Below are positions 16,536 through 25,569 of a DNA stretch of 53,387 bases, in pieces; position 1 is the stretch's first letter, and the number at the start of each line of letters is the position of its first letter. Source of the DNA: an uncultured Bacilli bacterium (lineage in GTDB: Bacteria > Bacillota_I > Bacilli_A > RF39 > UBA660); the NCBI GenBank assembly GCA_934091055.1, contig CAKOKN010000008.1:1-53387 (forward strand). The letters are read 5' to 3'. A program made the translations under genes and the position numbers. The notes below the pieces were generated by a model, which ran no database searches, was not told where the DNA came from, and worked only from the letters and a program-made list of their open reading frames with translations.

Positions 16536-18275
16536 ATGAAAAAAAAGACACTAACATTAACTATTATATTTTTAATATCTATATTTATGTTTAACAGTAA
16601 AGTAGAAGCGAGAAAGGCAATGTGGTTAGACTGTGATTACGAAGTAGTAGATAAAGATGGTAATCCTGTTGAAGACAGTGAACTAAAAAATACTGTTATA
16701 GTATATTTAGGTGGAATACTAAGTGGTAACAAACAAGGTGATGGTGAAATTGACAAATATTTTGCATTGAATCCTAATGAATTTAAAGAAAATAACAAGT
16801 TTGATATTGCAGAAAAGTTTTATTACCCTAAACATATTTATAAAATGGGCTGTTGGTATAAAAGTATGGATGATGTTCAAGATAAATGTCCAAAGAATCA
16901 TAACAAGGATTATTTATATAATATAGTTAATACTATTAATCAGGGGTACTGTCCAGAAAAGGTAATATTAAAATCTAGTTGGAATTGGTTCGGTCTATCA
17001 ACAGGTTGTGGTAGTCAAGATTGTACATCTTTTTACGGAGTAGGACAAAAAAAGGGAGCAATAAAATACATTGATACAGATAAATATGCAATCGGAAAAT
17101 ATGATGACACTGTAAGGATTATAGGATTTACAAGTGAGGGTAAATACTTTTATCTTACTGGAGATCAGACTGTAATACTTAATAGAACATTTACGGAAAG
17201 TGGAGAAAATGGTTATACTATGAGTGCAAGCGGTCCAATATACAATTTGATGAGAAATTCAAATTCAAATTATTTTAATGTAGATTCAGTTGCTTCTAGC
17301 AGTGGATTGTTTGATGAAGTTTATGCATATAATGGTAATCTTAAAGATTTGAAAACTGGAATTGATTCTTGGTATAATAATTTGCCACAGGATGCTCCAA
17401 TGAAAGCACAAGGAACAAATCAAGCAAACGCTGCAAATCTTAGTAGCAAATATAGTTCATTATTAAACAGTTGTAAAACAATAAACGAAAATATAGATAA
17501 TAGTGCATATGACTTTTCAGGTATAGATAGTTCCAAGTTAACGAATGAATTGGCTAGTTTTATAAAAGAATTACAAGATTATAATGAGACAGAAATTGAC
17601 TCTAGTAATAATTACAAATATGATGCCTGCTACGAAGCCGATGGACAATCTGTAAAAACTGACAACCCTGTTGAAGCAGCATATAGTTGCAGTTTAAATC
17701 AATTAATTGAAACAAAAAATCTAAACTTCAAAACAGAGTATCTAACAACTTTTCCAAATGAAGTGATAGTTATGCTTAAAAATGATGTAGAACAGTATTT
17801 AAAAGAAAAGTATAGTTATAATAAAGTAACAAATGATGTTAATTCATTATTAAAAGAAGCAAATGCTTGTTATAACTCTTTATCAGAAAATACAGAGCGC
17901 TTTAATTTGAGTTCTTCAGATATAGAACAATTAGAAAATATAAATAATTCAATAACAGCGATTGCTGATAGTAGAGGAATGATTGTTAATTGTGAAACTT
18001 TAATAGGAGAAAACTTAAGAAAAAAAATAAACAGCTATGGAAGTATTGTAAAAATATCGGTACCAATATTATTAATTGTTTTTGGAATAATTGACTTTGC
18101 GCAAGCAGTATTCGCAAGTGATGCTGATAAAATGAAAGCAGCACAGAAAAAATTTATTCAAAGAGTTATTATTGCAATTATAATATTTTTAGTTCCAACA
18201 TTTGTAAATCTATTGTTAACACTTGCAAATCAAGTTTGGAGTAATATAGATCCAAATACTTGTCTTAATTTTTAA
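16536..18275 (+). CDS. Secreted Cys-rich protein with C-terminal VirB2-like membrane module
   Basis: 579 aa, not recognised as a whole. A signal peptide (MKKKTLTLTIIFLISIFMFN.., cleaved near residue 26) leads to a ~470-residue extracellular region with many cysteines (GCWYKS, DKCPKNH, GYCPEK, GCGSQDC, SCKTI, ACYEA, YSCSL, ACYNS, NCETL). Two C-terminal membrane segments (~505-525 and ~545-570) enclose FAQAVFASDADKMKAAQKKF, homologous in pattern to the 113-aa protein upstream. It is thus a channel or pilin-like module with a large exposed domain. GGAGTGAT precedes ATG 16536; the earlier start at 16497 lacks a site. Likely a surface-exposed T4SS component. Confidence 0.75.
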   Translation: MKKKTLTLTIIFLISIFMFNSKVEARKAMWLDCDYEVVDKDGNPVEDSELKNTVIVYLGGILSGNKQGDGEIDKYFALNPNEFKENNKFDIAEKFYYPKHIYKMGCWYKSMDDVQDKCPKNHNKDYLYNIVNTINQGYCPEKVILKSSWNWFGLSTGCGSQDCTSFYGVGQKKGAIKYIDTDKYAIGKYDDTVRIIGFTSEGKYFYLTGDQTVILNRTFTESGENGYTMSASGPIYNLMRNSNSNYFNVDSVASSSGLFDEVYAYNGNLKDLKTGIDSWYNNLPQDAPMKAQGTNQANAANLSSKYSSLLNSCKTINENIDNSAYDFSGIDSSKLTNELASFIKELQDYNETEIDSSNNYKYDACYEADGQSVKTDNPVEAAYSCSLNQLIETKNLNFKTEYLTTFPNEVIVMLKNDVEQYLKEKYSYNKVTNDVNSLLKEANACYNSLSENTERFNLSSSDIEQLENINNSITAIADSRGMIVNCETLIGENLRKKINSYGSIVKISVPILLIVFGIIDFAQAVFASDADKMKAAQKKFIQRVIIAIIIFLVPTFVNLLLTLANQVWSNIDPNTCLNF

Positions 18276-18296
18276 AATGTAGAAAGGAGTAATTTT

Positions 18297-20231
18297 ATGA
18301 CTAATATTTTAATGTCAATACCCGATGCAATTATGCAAGCTCTTAATGCTTTGGGATTTTACTTGAGTATATTGATATACAAATTTATTATTGATGTATA
18401 TTCATTGTTTGAAACGATAGCAAGAGCAGATATATTACAGTCAGGAATAGTTAGTGAAATTAGTAGGAAAGTTGGATTAATACTAGGAATGTTTATGGTA
18501 TTTAAACTTATCTTTTCATTAATACAATCACTTATCGATCCAGATAAATTAAAGGACAAAGAAAAAGGAGCAGTAGCCATTATAAGACGTTCTATAATAG
18601 CAATTGTTCTACTTGGAATAACTCCATCTCTATTTAAAGAAGCTTATCAACTGCAAAGAATAATAATTGGAGCTTATGATAGCTCCGATAATATTATTTA
18701 CAAATTAATAGTTGGTGGAGATATTAATAAAGGTGCTTTTGGAGAGACACTTGCATCTGAAATGTTCTTTTCATTTATTACTGTTGAAGATGATAGTGAA
18801 ACACTTGATCTAAACAATGTTTCAGGGATTGATATAAATATTGCTACAACTGATACAATAGAAGAACAACTGGTTAAGTTAAAGAATTTAGCAATAAAAA
18901 AACGTAGTTTTGGATTTATGAAAAATGTAGTATTTCAAGAAAATAACCAGTCAGAATACATCCTTGCTTGTAATGGATTGTTAAGCGTAGCATTTGGAAT
19001 ATTTACACTTTGGATGCTGATAACATATTGTGTACAAATATCAATAAGAGTTTTTCAGTTGGCATATCTTCAAATTGTTTCTCCAATACCAATACTATCA
19101 TATATTTCTGATTCAAAGGGTACATTTCAGAAATGGGTAAATCAATGTACCACAACATATTTAGATTTATTCTTAAGACTTGCCATAATATATTTTGTAG
19201 TATTTCTTTCTCAAAATATAATAGATATGTTTAAAGAGGGAGGAGAAAGTTTACGAAATGCTTTTATGTTAGGACCTGATGACAGTATTAGTGTATGGGT
19301 AAAATTGTTTTTAATAGTGGGACTATTAATGTTTGCTAAAAAAGTGCCAGACCTCCTAAAAGAACTATTCCCTAGTAAGGGTGGTGCGGCAAGCTTTGGC
19401 TTTGGAATGAAAGGCTTAAAATCAACAATTGGAGATATACCAGTCCTTGGTAAACCGACAAACAAAGTCTTAGGATATGCTGGAAATGTTGGTAAAAAAG
19501 CAGGAAAATTTGCTTGGGGTATTACTGGAGCGGCTGCAGGTAAAGCCATTTGGGAACATACTGGAGGAAAAATACCTAAAGCATATAACAGATGGCAAGA
19601 GGATAGAAAGAGTGCTAAAGAAATTAATGAAATGGAAAGGCCAGGAAGACGTTTATATGAAAAATATGACGCAACTGGTATTGAAAATGCATTTAAAAAT
19701 CAAGAATTTAGAAATAGTTACAAAGCACTAAAAGCAGCAAAGGATGAAAATAATGAGGCGGAAAATGCATATGAAATTGCTAAAGCAAGTGGAAATTCTC
19801 AAGATTTAGCAAAAGCAATTGAAAGACGAAATACTGCTGCTAAAGCCCTTAGCGATGCCCAAAAAACTCACGATAATATGAGAAAGAGATATGGTGCTGA
19901 CGCAAGAAAAGAAGATCAAATTGGAATATACAAATCAATGAATCCAACTGCCACAAGTTCTCGCACAAATGGCAGTAATAATAGTAATTCATTAAGAAAT
20001 GCAGAGCCGCAAAATACTGGAACTTGGAGTCAAGGACCTTATGTTTCACCACAACAAGCGGAAGATAATACTTACAACGAAATGATAAATGCAATAAGTA
20101 ATGGTGGCTCAGAAGAAGAAATCAATTCTAAAATTGATGCTTATAATAAAGCAAGCCAAAAAAGACAGCAAGTTGATAATGATATAGATGATTTTTATGA
20201 TAGACAAAATGATGGATTTGGTGGACAATAA
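18297..20231 (+). CDS. VirB6/TrbL-like polytopic T4SS protein
   Basis: 644 aa. The first ~365 residues contain about six to seven hydrophobic segments (near 15-35, 57-80, 95-115, 225-250, 285-310, 335-355) with a conserved-looking QISIRVFQLAYLQIVSPIPI loop. This fits the multi-spanning channel protein (VirB6, TrbL, TcpH-type). The C-terminal ~270 residues are soluble, rich in Ala, Lys, Asn and Gln, with a Gly/Ala-rich stretch (GKKAGKFAWGITGAAAGKA) and probable helices, likely cytoplasmic. AAAGGAG precedes the ATG. It lies between the exported pilin-like protein and the VirB3/PrgI-like gene, as expected for such operons. Confidence 0.8.
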   Translation: MTNILMSIPDAIMQALNALGFYLSILIYKFIIDVYSLFETIARADILQSGIVSEISRKVGLILGMFMVFKLIFSLIQSLIDPDKLKDKEKGAVAIIRRSIIAIVLLGITPSLFKEAYQLQRIIIGAYDSSDNIIYKLIVGGDINKGAFGETLASEMFFSFITVEDDSETLDLNNVSGIDINIATTDTIEEQLVKLKNLAIKKRSFGFMKNVVFQENNQSEYILACNGLLSVAFGIFTLWMLITYCVQISIRVFQLAYLQIVSPIPILSYISDSKGTFQKWVNQCTTTYLDLFLRLAIIYFVVFLSQNIIDMFKEGGESLRNAFMLGPDDSISVWVKLFLIVGLLMFAKKVPDLLKELFPSKGGAASFGFGMKGLKSTIGDIPVLGKPTNKVLGYAGNVGKKAGKFAWGITGAAAGKAIWEHTGGKIPKAYNRWQEDRKSAKEINEMERPGRRLYEKYDATGIENAFKNQEFRNSYKALKAAKDENNEAENAYEIAKASGNSQDLAKAIERRNTAAKALSDAQKTHDNMRKRYGADARKEDQIGIYKSMNPTATSSRTNGSNNSNSLRNAEPQNTGTWSQGPYVSPQQAEDNTYNEMINAISNGGSEEEINSKIDAYNKASQKRQQVDNDIDDFYDRQNDGFGGQ

Positions 20232-20261
20232 TATTAAATATAAAAAGGAGTGTGATATATA

Positions 20262-20588
20262 GTGAATGGATATTTAGTACCTGCTAATGCTAAAAGAGGT
20301 ACACTTATACTTAATGTATTTAGACCATTTGATATAATAATGTTTGGTACAGGATTAATAGTTACATTATTACTACTAGTATTAATACCATCAGATCAGA
20401 CAATAATGATACTAGTTTCCTGCCTGCCAGCAGGTATAACAGGACTATTAGTAGTACCTATACCAAATTATCATAATGTTTTATGTGCAATACAAAGTAT
20501 AATAAATTTCTTTACAGAAAGAAGAAATTATATATGGAGAGGTTGGTGTTTTTATGAAAAATTCGGCAGCGAAGAGCCAAAAAAATAA
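20262..20588 (+). CDS. VirB3/PrgI-like small membrane protein
   Basis: 108 aa with two adjacent membrane segments (about 24-42 and 47-66), a basic N-terminus (VPANAKRGTLILNVFRPFD) and a C-terminal amphipathic part with YHNVLCAIQSIINFFTERRN. This is the arrangement of PrgI/VirB3 proteins, which sit next to and bind the VirB4 ATPase; VirB4 follows directly here. It starts with GTG (20262) behind AAAAAGGAG. The end overlaps the next gene by 35 bases. Confidence 0.78.
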   Translation: MNGYLVPANAKRGTLILNVFRPFDIIMFGTGLIVTLLLLVLIPSDQTIMILVSCLPAGITGLLVVPIPNYHNVLCAIQSIINFFTERRNYIWRGWCFYEKFGSEEPKK

Positions 20589-21117
20589 ATCAAAATATAC
20601 TGAAGATTGGATCCCAATAAAGGCCATTTCCAATGGAACAATAGTATTAAATAATAAGTTAAAAGTTACAGGTGTTAAAATAAGACCTAGAAATATCTTT
20701 ATACTAGAACAAGGAATACAAGAAAATATTTTAATAGCACTTAAGAACTTTTATAATACTATAGATTTTGAATTTTGGTTAATAGCGGCAGATCGTCCAG
20801 TTGATTTAAATAATTATCTAGCAAGATTACAATTACTATATAATCAAACTTCTAACCCAGCAGTTAGAAAACTAATCAATCAAGATATAGATAAAGCTAA
20901 TGACTTTATGAATAATAACATAACAGATACAGAATATTATATTTTATTCAAAGAAAAGAATGATGATTTAATCCAAAAAAGACTTAGAACATTAATAACA
21001 GGTCTTGCTAATTCTGGATTAGAATCAACACAAGTATCTAATGATGATCTAAGAATAATATTAGATAACTTTCTTAATAGTGGTATGACTACTAATTTTG
21101 GGACGGTGATTTCATAA
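20554..21117 (+). CDS. VirB4 N-terminal domain, encoded separately
   Basis: 187 aa. The protein begins with a basic tail (~20 residues) then DWIPIKAISNGTIVLNN, with KVTGVKIRPRNIFILEQG and FYNTIDFEFWLIAADRPVDL. These match the start of VirB4/TraC-type ATPases, where the first strands read as the ..G.i.......v....i.P.n......... pattern, but the reading frame stops before the ATPase core. The following gene supplies the remainder, with stop and start overlapping (TAATG). The pair therefore makes a split VirB4. No stop or frameshift scar is visible in between: the second gene has its own binding site (GGACGGTGAT), so the split looks functional. Confidence 0.75.
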   Translation: MKNSAAKSQKNKSKYTEDWIPIKAISNGTIVLNNKLKVTGVKIRPRNIFILEQGIQENILIALKNFYNTIDFEFWLIAADRPVDLNNYLARLQLLYNQTSNPAVRKLINQDIDKANDFMNNNITDTEYYILFKEKNDDLIQKRLRTLITGLANSGLESTQVSNDDLRIILDNFLNSGMTTNFGTVIS

Positions 21118-22901
21118 TGAATTTAAAAAGTGAGTTGGCTCCTAAGGGATTACAATTTAATCCAGCAGACTTTGTAATTAGTGATAGATATGCAACAATA
21201 TTAACAGTAATATCTTATCCTAGATTTATAGGACCAGGATATTTATCTAATCTTACTAATATGTCTGGTGTAAAGTTAGTTATTAAACATATACCACTTC
21301 CTTTTTCTGTATTATCTAAAATGTTAAATAAAGAAATAGCAGATTTAAAAAGTAGATATCAACAAGAAAAAGATAGAACAATACAAGAAAGAATAAGACA
21401 AGATGTTGAGTCATTAGAATATTTCATTCAACAATTTACTGCATCACAAGCTAAAACATTTGATTTTCAAATGCATATTATGGTAACTGCAAGTAGTAGA
21501 GAAGAACTTGATATGAAAAAAGTTAGTTTAAAAAACTATTTAGATGCAATGGAACTTAGAGCTATTCCATTAAGATTTGAACAAGAAAGAGTGTTAAAAT
21601 CAATACTTCCAATATTTGATAAACAACCAATTGAATCTAGAATTGGTACACCAATGCCATCACCAACAATGGCAGCAATGTATCCATTTATCTTTGATAG
21701 TATAAAAGATGATGGTTTATCAACATTACTTGGTGTTGATTTCTCTGGTGGTGTTGTATTGTTTAATCAATTCTTATATCAATTACGAAAAGAAAGTAAT
21801 AGAAATAATGCAAATATGATTATACTAGGTACTTCAGGTAGTGGTAAATCTACAGCTGCAAAATTAATACTTAGAAGTCATATAAGAAATGGCTATCAAA
21901 TAGTAGCAGTAGATCCAGAAGGCGAAATAAGTGAAATGACTAAGATGTATGGAGGAGACGTAATAGACCTTGGTAAAGGTGGAGAATTTGGTATGGTAAA
22001 TCCTCTAGAAATAGTTATGGATGCAGATGATGAAGAAATTAAAAGTGGACTTGGCTATACTGTATTAACTAAAACTTTGCAGACTTTAAAAGCCTTTATG
22101 AAGTATTATGCACCAGATATAGAAGAGGATGTATTAACACTATTTAGTGAAGTAGTACAAGATACTTATGCTAGATTTGGTATTAACTTTAATACAGATT
22201 TTTCAAAATTTACTTCTAAGGATTACCCAACATTTAGTGATGTATATGTAACCGTAACTAGTAAACTTACATCTATGACTGTTAAAACACACGAAAGAGA
22301 TGTTATGGAAAGACTAGAACTAAAACTAAGACCATTAGTAAGAGAGTTACAATACTACTTTAATGGACATACATCAATAAATACAGAAAGTGATTTCTTA
22401 GTATTTAATATAAAAGAATTAATGAATTCAGACGTAAATGTTAGAAATGCATTATTATTCAACGTATTAAAGTTTGCTTGGGGATTATGTTTAAATCCTA
22501 ATGTAAATACAGTATTATCTGTTGATGAAGCACATGTATTATTAGGAGCAAAAAATGAACTTGGTGCAGAATTCTTGGCACAAGTACAAAGAAGAGCAAG
22601 AAAGTATAATACTGGTACAATAATAATTACTCAGCAACCATCAGACTTTGTAGCAGATGGAATACTAATGCACGGTAAAGCAATATTTGATAACTCATCT
22701 TATTACTTAGTAATGGGATTGAAGAAACAAGCAGTAGAAGATTTATCAATGTTAATAGATCTAAATGATAATGAAAAAGAAGGAATTAAGAGATTTAGTC
22801 AGGGAGAAGCATTATTTGTATGTGGTAATAGAAGAATGCAAATTAATGTAATAGTAACAGAACAAGAATTAGAGTCATTTGGCTCAGGTGGTGGATTATA
22901 A
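21117..22901 (+). CDS. virB4: VirB4-type T4SS ATPase (core part)
   Basis: 594 aa. VirB4 ATPases drive assembly and substrate transfer and are the most conserved part of type IV secretion systems. Walker A GTSGSGKST lies near residues 238-246, followed by VAVDPEGEISEM and DVIDLGKGGEFGMVNPLEI. Walker B is VLSVDEAHVLL (~465-475), with the following RRARKYNTGTIIITQQPSDF and the C-terminal SQGEALFVCGNRRMQINV. The region 1-225 is the middle part of the VirB4 N-terminal domain. The usual single chain is ~780-830 residues; together with the 187-aa protein upstream this reaches ~780. Confidence 0.93.
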   Translation: MNLKSELAPKGLQFNPADFVISDRYATILTVISYPRFIGPGYLSNLTNMSGVKLVIKHIPLPFSVLSKMLNKEIADLKSRYQQEKDRTIQERIRQDVESLEYFIQQFTASQAKTFDFQMHIMVTASSREELDMKKVSLKNYLDAMELRAIPLRFEQERVLKSILPIFDKQPIESRIGTPMPSPTMAAMYPFIFDSIKDDGLSTLLGVDFSGGVVLFNQFLYQLRKESNRNNANMIILGTSGSGKSTAAKLILRSHIRNGYQIVAVDPEGEISEMTKMYGGDVIDLGKGGEFGMVNPLEIVMDADDEEIKSGLGYTVLTKTLQTLKAFMKYYAPDIEEDVLTLFSEVVQDTYARFGINFNTDFSKFTSKDYPTFSDVYVTVTSKLTSMTVKTHERDVMERLELKLRPLVRELQYYFNGHTSINTESDFLVFNIKELMNSDVNVRNALLFNVLKFAWGLCLNPNVNTVLSVDEAHVLLGAKNELGAEFLAQVQRRARKYNTGTIIITQQPSDFVADGILMHGKAIFDNSSYYLVMGLKKQAVEDLSMLIDLNDNEKEGIKRFSQGEALFVCGNRRMQINVIVTEQELESFGSGGGL

Positions 22902-22924
22902 GCCATTATTAGGTGGTGATAGCT

Positions 22925-24562
22925 TTGAATGGAGAAAATAATAACTCTACAAATACTAATCAAAACAACGTACCTTCAAATGATGAAGCAAATGTAGGAG
23001 TTAATAATAGAACTAATAATAAACCAAATTATAGTAATAATAGAATAGGTAGAATGCCTAATAGAGGAATGAATAAATTTGGTAAAGGCGCTACAGCTGC
23101 AGGAAGTGGTTTAAGTAAAGCAGGTCGAGCATTATCAAAAACAGGAGCCGGAGCTGCTATTGGCTTGCCATTATCAGCTATCGGTGCAGCAACTTCAGCA
23201 GTAGGCAAAGCTACATCAGCAATATCTAAAGCAAAACAAAATAATGATAAAAATCAGAAGGACAAAACCACCGATAATAAGAATACAAGTTCAAATGATA
23301 CTAATGATACAAAGAGTTCAGATGAAAAAAGCACTAAAGCAAAAAACGGAATATTTTCTAAAGGAAAAGATTTAAAGAAAACTGGAGATATAGTAGGCAA
23401 ATTAACAATAGGAAAAGCATTAAAAACCAAGATGCTCTTGATGTTAGCATCAATTGTTGCCGGAATAATATTTATTGTGATTTTTATAGTGGTTTTAGTT
23501 ACACCACTAATTGAATTAGGAATAATAAAAGTTGACGGAATAAGTGATACACAGACAGAAACTGATTTGGGATATATAACCATCAGCAATAATACTGATT
23601 ATTGGTGGCCTATAGGAAGTGAAGAGACTGATACTATAGATGGAAAGACATTTGCTACAGGAACACCAGTAGCTACTTCTATAACATCAACATATGATGA
23701 AAATAGAGTAATTAATGGACAACAAGATGTTCATACTGGAATGGATATTGCAGTATATGCTGACTATGGTGTTGTAAATGTAATCGCAGCCCAAAGTGGT
23801 AAAGTAATATTAGCTAAAGATAGTCCTGATTGTCCTTCAAATACTGAAGTCGTACCTTGTGGTAATTCTGGATATGGTAACTATGTAAAAATCGAAGATG
23901 CTTCAGGAGTAGTAATCATTTATGCCCATATGCATCAAGGAACAATAACAGTTAAAGAAGGAGATTATGTAGAACAGGGACAAGTAATAGGTAAAGTAGG
24001 AAGCAGTGGTAAATCAACTGGAGCTCACTTACATTTTGAAGTAAGGGTTAATGATTCTCCAGTAGCACCACTAAACTATGTATCATCAGATAACCCAAGA
24101 CCAATATCAAAAACAACTAATTATGTAGAAGGTAGTAATGAGAAAGAAAGCATATGCTTAACACTTAAAGCAAGTGGCTTTTCAAATAATGGTGTTATAG
24201 CATTAATGACAAATATCTATAATGAGAGTACATTCAATCCAACCAGTTATAATCCAGATGATAATGGAGGACCAAGTTATGGACTATGTCAATGGCATAA
24301 TGAAAGATATGAAAACTTAAAAGCATCTTTCCCAGATAACTACCAAACAGTAGCAGGTCAAATAAGTTATCTTTCATATGAACTAAGTAATAGTTATAGT
24401 GCCTTAAATAACAATTTAAAAAATAGTACTAAGAGTGCTAGAGATTTAACTTATGATTTCTGTTATAGTTTTGAAGTACCATATGATACTACGAAAACTT
24501 GTAATAATAGAGCTAGTCAAGCTAAAGATTTTGAAAGTTATGTAAGAAATGGCTGCAAATAG
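22925..24562 (+). CDS. T4SS cell-wall hydrolase: M23 peptidase plus phage-lysozyme-like domain
   Basis: 545 aa. Residues 1-~160 are an Asn/Lys/Ser-rich cytoplasmic region; a membrane segment follows (~175-200). Outside are an M23 endopeptidase domain with HTGMDIAV (near 269), AHMHQGTI and HLHFEVRVN (near 366), giving the zinc ligands, and a C-terminal domain with IYNESTFNPTSYN and SYGLCQWHNERY, resembling the phage-tail lysozyme family. Such double hydrolases open peptidoglycan for Gram-positive T4SSs (VirB1 role). TTG at 22925 is taken as start because AGGTGGTGA (22911-22919) is the binding site; the GTG codons at 22913 and 22916 lie inside it. Confidence 0.87.
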   Translation: MNGENNNSTNTNQNNVPSNDEANVGVNNRTNNKPNYSNNRIGRMPNRGMNKFGKGATAAGSGLSKAGRALSKTGAGAAIGLPLSAIGAATSAVGKATSAISKAKQNNDKNQKDKTTDNKNTSSNDTNDTKSSDEKSTKAKNGIFSKGKDLKKTGDIVGKLTIGKALKTKMLLMLASIVAGIIFIVIFIVVLVTPLIELGIIKVDGISDTQTETDLGYITISNNTDYWWPIGSEETDTIDGKTFATGTPVATSITSTYDENRVINGQQDVHTGMDIAVYADYGVVNVIAAQSGKVILAKDSPDCPSNTEVVPCGNSGYGNYVKIEDASGVVIIYAHMHQGTITVKEGDYVEQGQVIGKVGSSGKSTGAHLHFEVRVNDSPVAPLNYVSSDNPRPISKTTNYVEGSNEKESICLTLKASGFSNNGVIALMTNIYNESTFNPTSYNPDDNGGPSYGLCQWHNERYENLKASFPDNYQTVAGQISYLSYELSNSYSALNNNLKNSTKSARDLTYDFCYSFEVPYDTTKTCNNRASQAKDFESYVRNGCK

Positions 24563-24573
24563 AGGAGATAAAT

Positions 24574-25446
24574 ATGAATAGAATTTCAAGGGATGATATA
24601 AAAACTCTAATTGTTGTGTTAATAGTATGTAGTGTATCGACAGTAATAATACTATTGCTAACAAGAAAAAGTAATTATGATAATTTATCTAATGTCAATG
24701 AATACAATACATATTTTTCTATTACATCGTATGCAAATACTTACATAACTACTTTAGCAGATAATAAAAGTACTGAATATTTAAGTATATTAGATAAAGA
24801 ATATATTACTAATAATAACATAAATGAAGATAATGCCTTTGATAATACTAAAGAATATCCAAGTGGTTCTTCATTAAATGTTACGAATATGAAATCAGTA
24901 AGATTAAAAGATTCTTATTTATATTATGTTAAAGGTAGAGTATATCAAAATGATATAGATGGAAAAACACTAGTGGATGATAATTTTCAAGCACTGATTA
25001 AGTTAGATTTTGATAATACAGCATACTCAGTATATCCAGTAGATGATAGTAATTATAAAAAAATAATTAATAGTACTAAAAAAATAGAAGTAGAAAGCAA
25101 TAATTATAATAAACTAATTACTCCAAAGTTAATAACTAAGGAGCAGGTGTGTGTCCTATATCTATCTGATTATATAGATAAACTATATAGCGACATAGAT
25201 GCATCATATGATCTATTAAGTGATAAAATGAAAGAACTAGATTATTTCTCTAGTCTAGAAAAATATAAAAATTATATGATAGAAAATCAAAATAAATTAA
25301 CTACAGTCGCAGACAAATGTCTTGAAAATAAAGTAGATGAAAATAGAACTTATAGTGTTATAGATAAAAATGGAAATAAGTTTAATTTTACCGAAGAAAG
25401 CGTAATGAATTATAAAGTTGATATATATTTAAGTAAGGATAAATGA
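24574..25446 (+). CDS. VirB8/TcpC-like membrane protein (tentative)
   Basis: 290 aa. A short cytoplasmic N-terminus, one membrane segment (~11-28) and an extracellular part that may form two small alpha/beta domains (helix-rich EYNTYFSITSYANTYITTLA.., then strands LYYVKGRVYQND and FQALIKLDFDNTAYSVYPVDD). This bitopic layout with an NTF2-like first domain fits VirB8/TcpC proteins, which bridge the membrane complex and the wall. The similarity is structural guesswork from the pattern, not a recognised motif. AGAGGAGAT precedes the ATG. The operon ends here: a terminator overlaps the stop (TGA at 25444-25446). Confidence 0.65.
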   Translation: MNRISRDDIKTLIVVLIVCSVSTVIILLLTRKSNYDNLSNVNEYNTYFSITSYANTYITTLADNKSTEYLSILDKEYITNNNINEDNAFDNTKEYPSGSSLNVTNMKSVRLKDSYLYYVKGRVYQNDIDGKTLVDDNFQALIKLDFDNTAYSVYPVDDSNYKKIINSTKKIEVESNNYNKLITPKLITKEQVCVLYLSDYIDKLYSDIDASYDLLSDKMKELDYFSSLEKYKNYMIENQNKLTTVADKCLENKVDENRTYSVIDKNGNKFNFTEESVMNYKVDIYLSKDK

Positions 25447-25480
25447 GATAAAAATAAATAATTAAGTTTTATCTTTTTTT
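25446..25480 (+). terminator. Terminator of the main T4SS operon
   Basis: AGATAAAA/TTTTATCT stem (25446-25453 with 25467-25474) followed by six or more Ts. Confidence 0.7.
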
Positions 25481-25514
25481 CTGTTAAAATCAAATATATT
25501 TAGTATTATAATTG

Positions 25515-25543
25515 TTTACAATTTAAATTATTGATGCTATAAT
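25515..25543 (+). promoter_or_regulatory. Promoter of the VirD4-like gene
   Basis: TTTACA (25515-25520), 17-bp spacer, TATAAT (25538-25543) with extended TGC. A near-consensus promoter specific to the coupling ATPase. Confidence 0.75.
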
Positions 25544-25569
25544 AATGATAGTAATTTGGAGGAAAAATA

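Noticed and set aside
19477..19731. 84-aa plus-strand frame inside the VirB6-like gene
   Set aside because: Overlaps the well-supported frame completely and has no binding site or recognisable product.
24446..24664. Minus-strand frame over the hydrolase/VirB8-like junction
   Set aside because: Crosses two convincingly coupled plus-strand genes and has no start signal.
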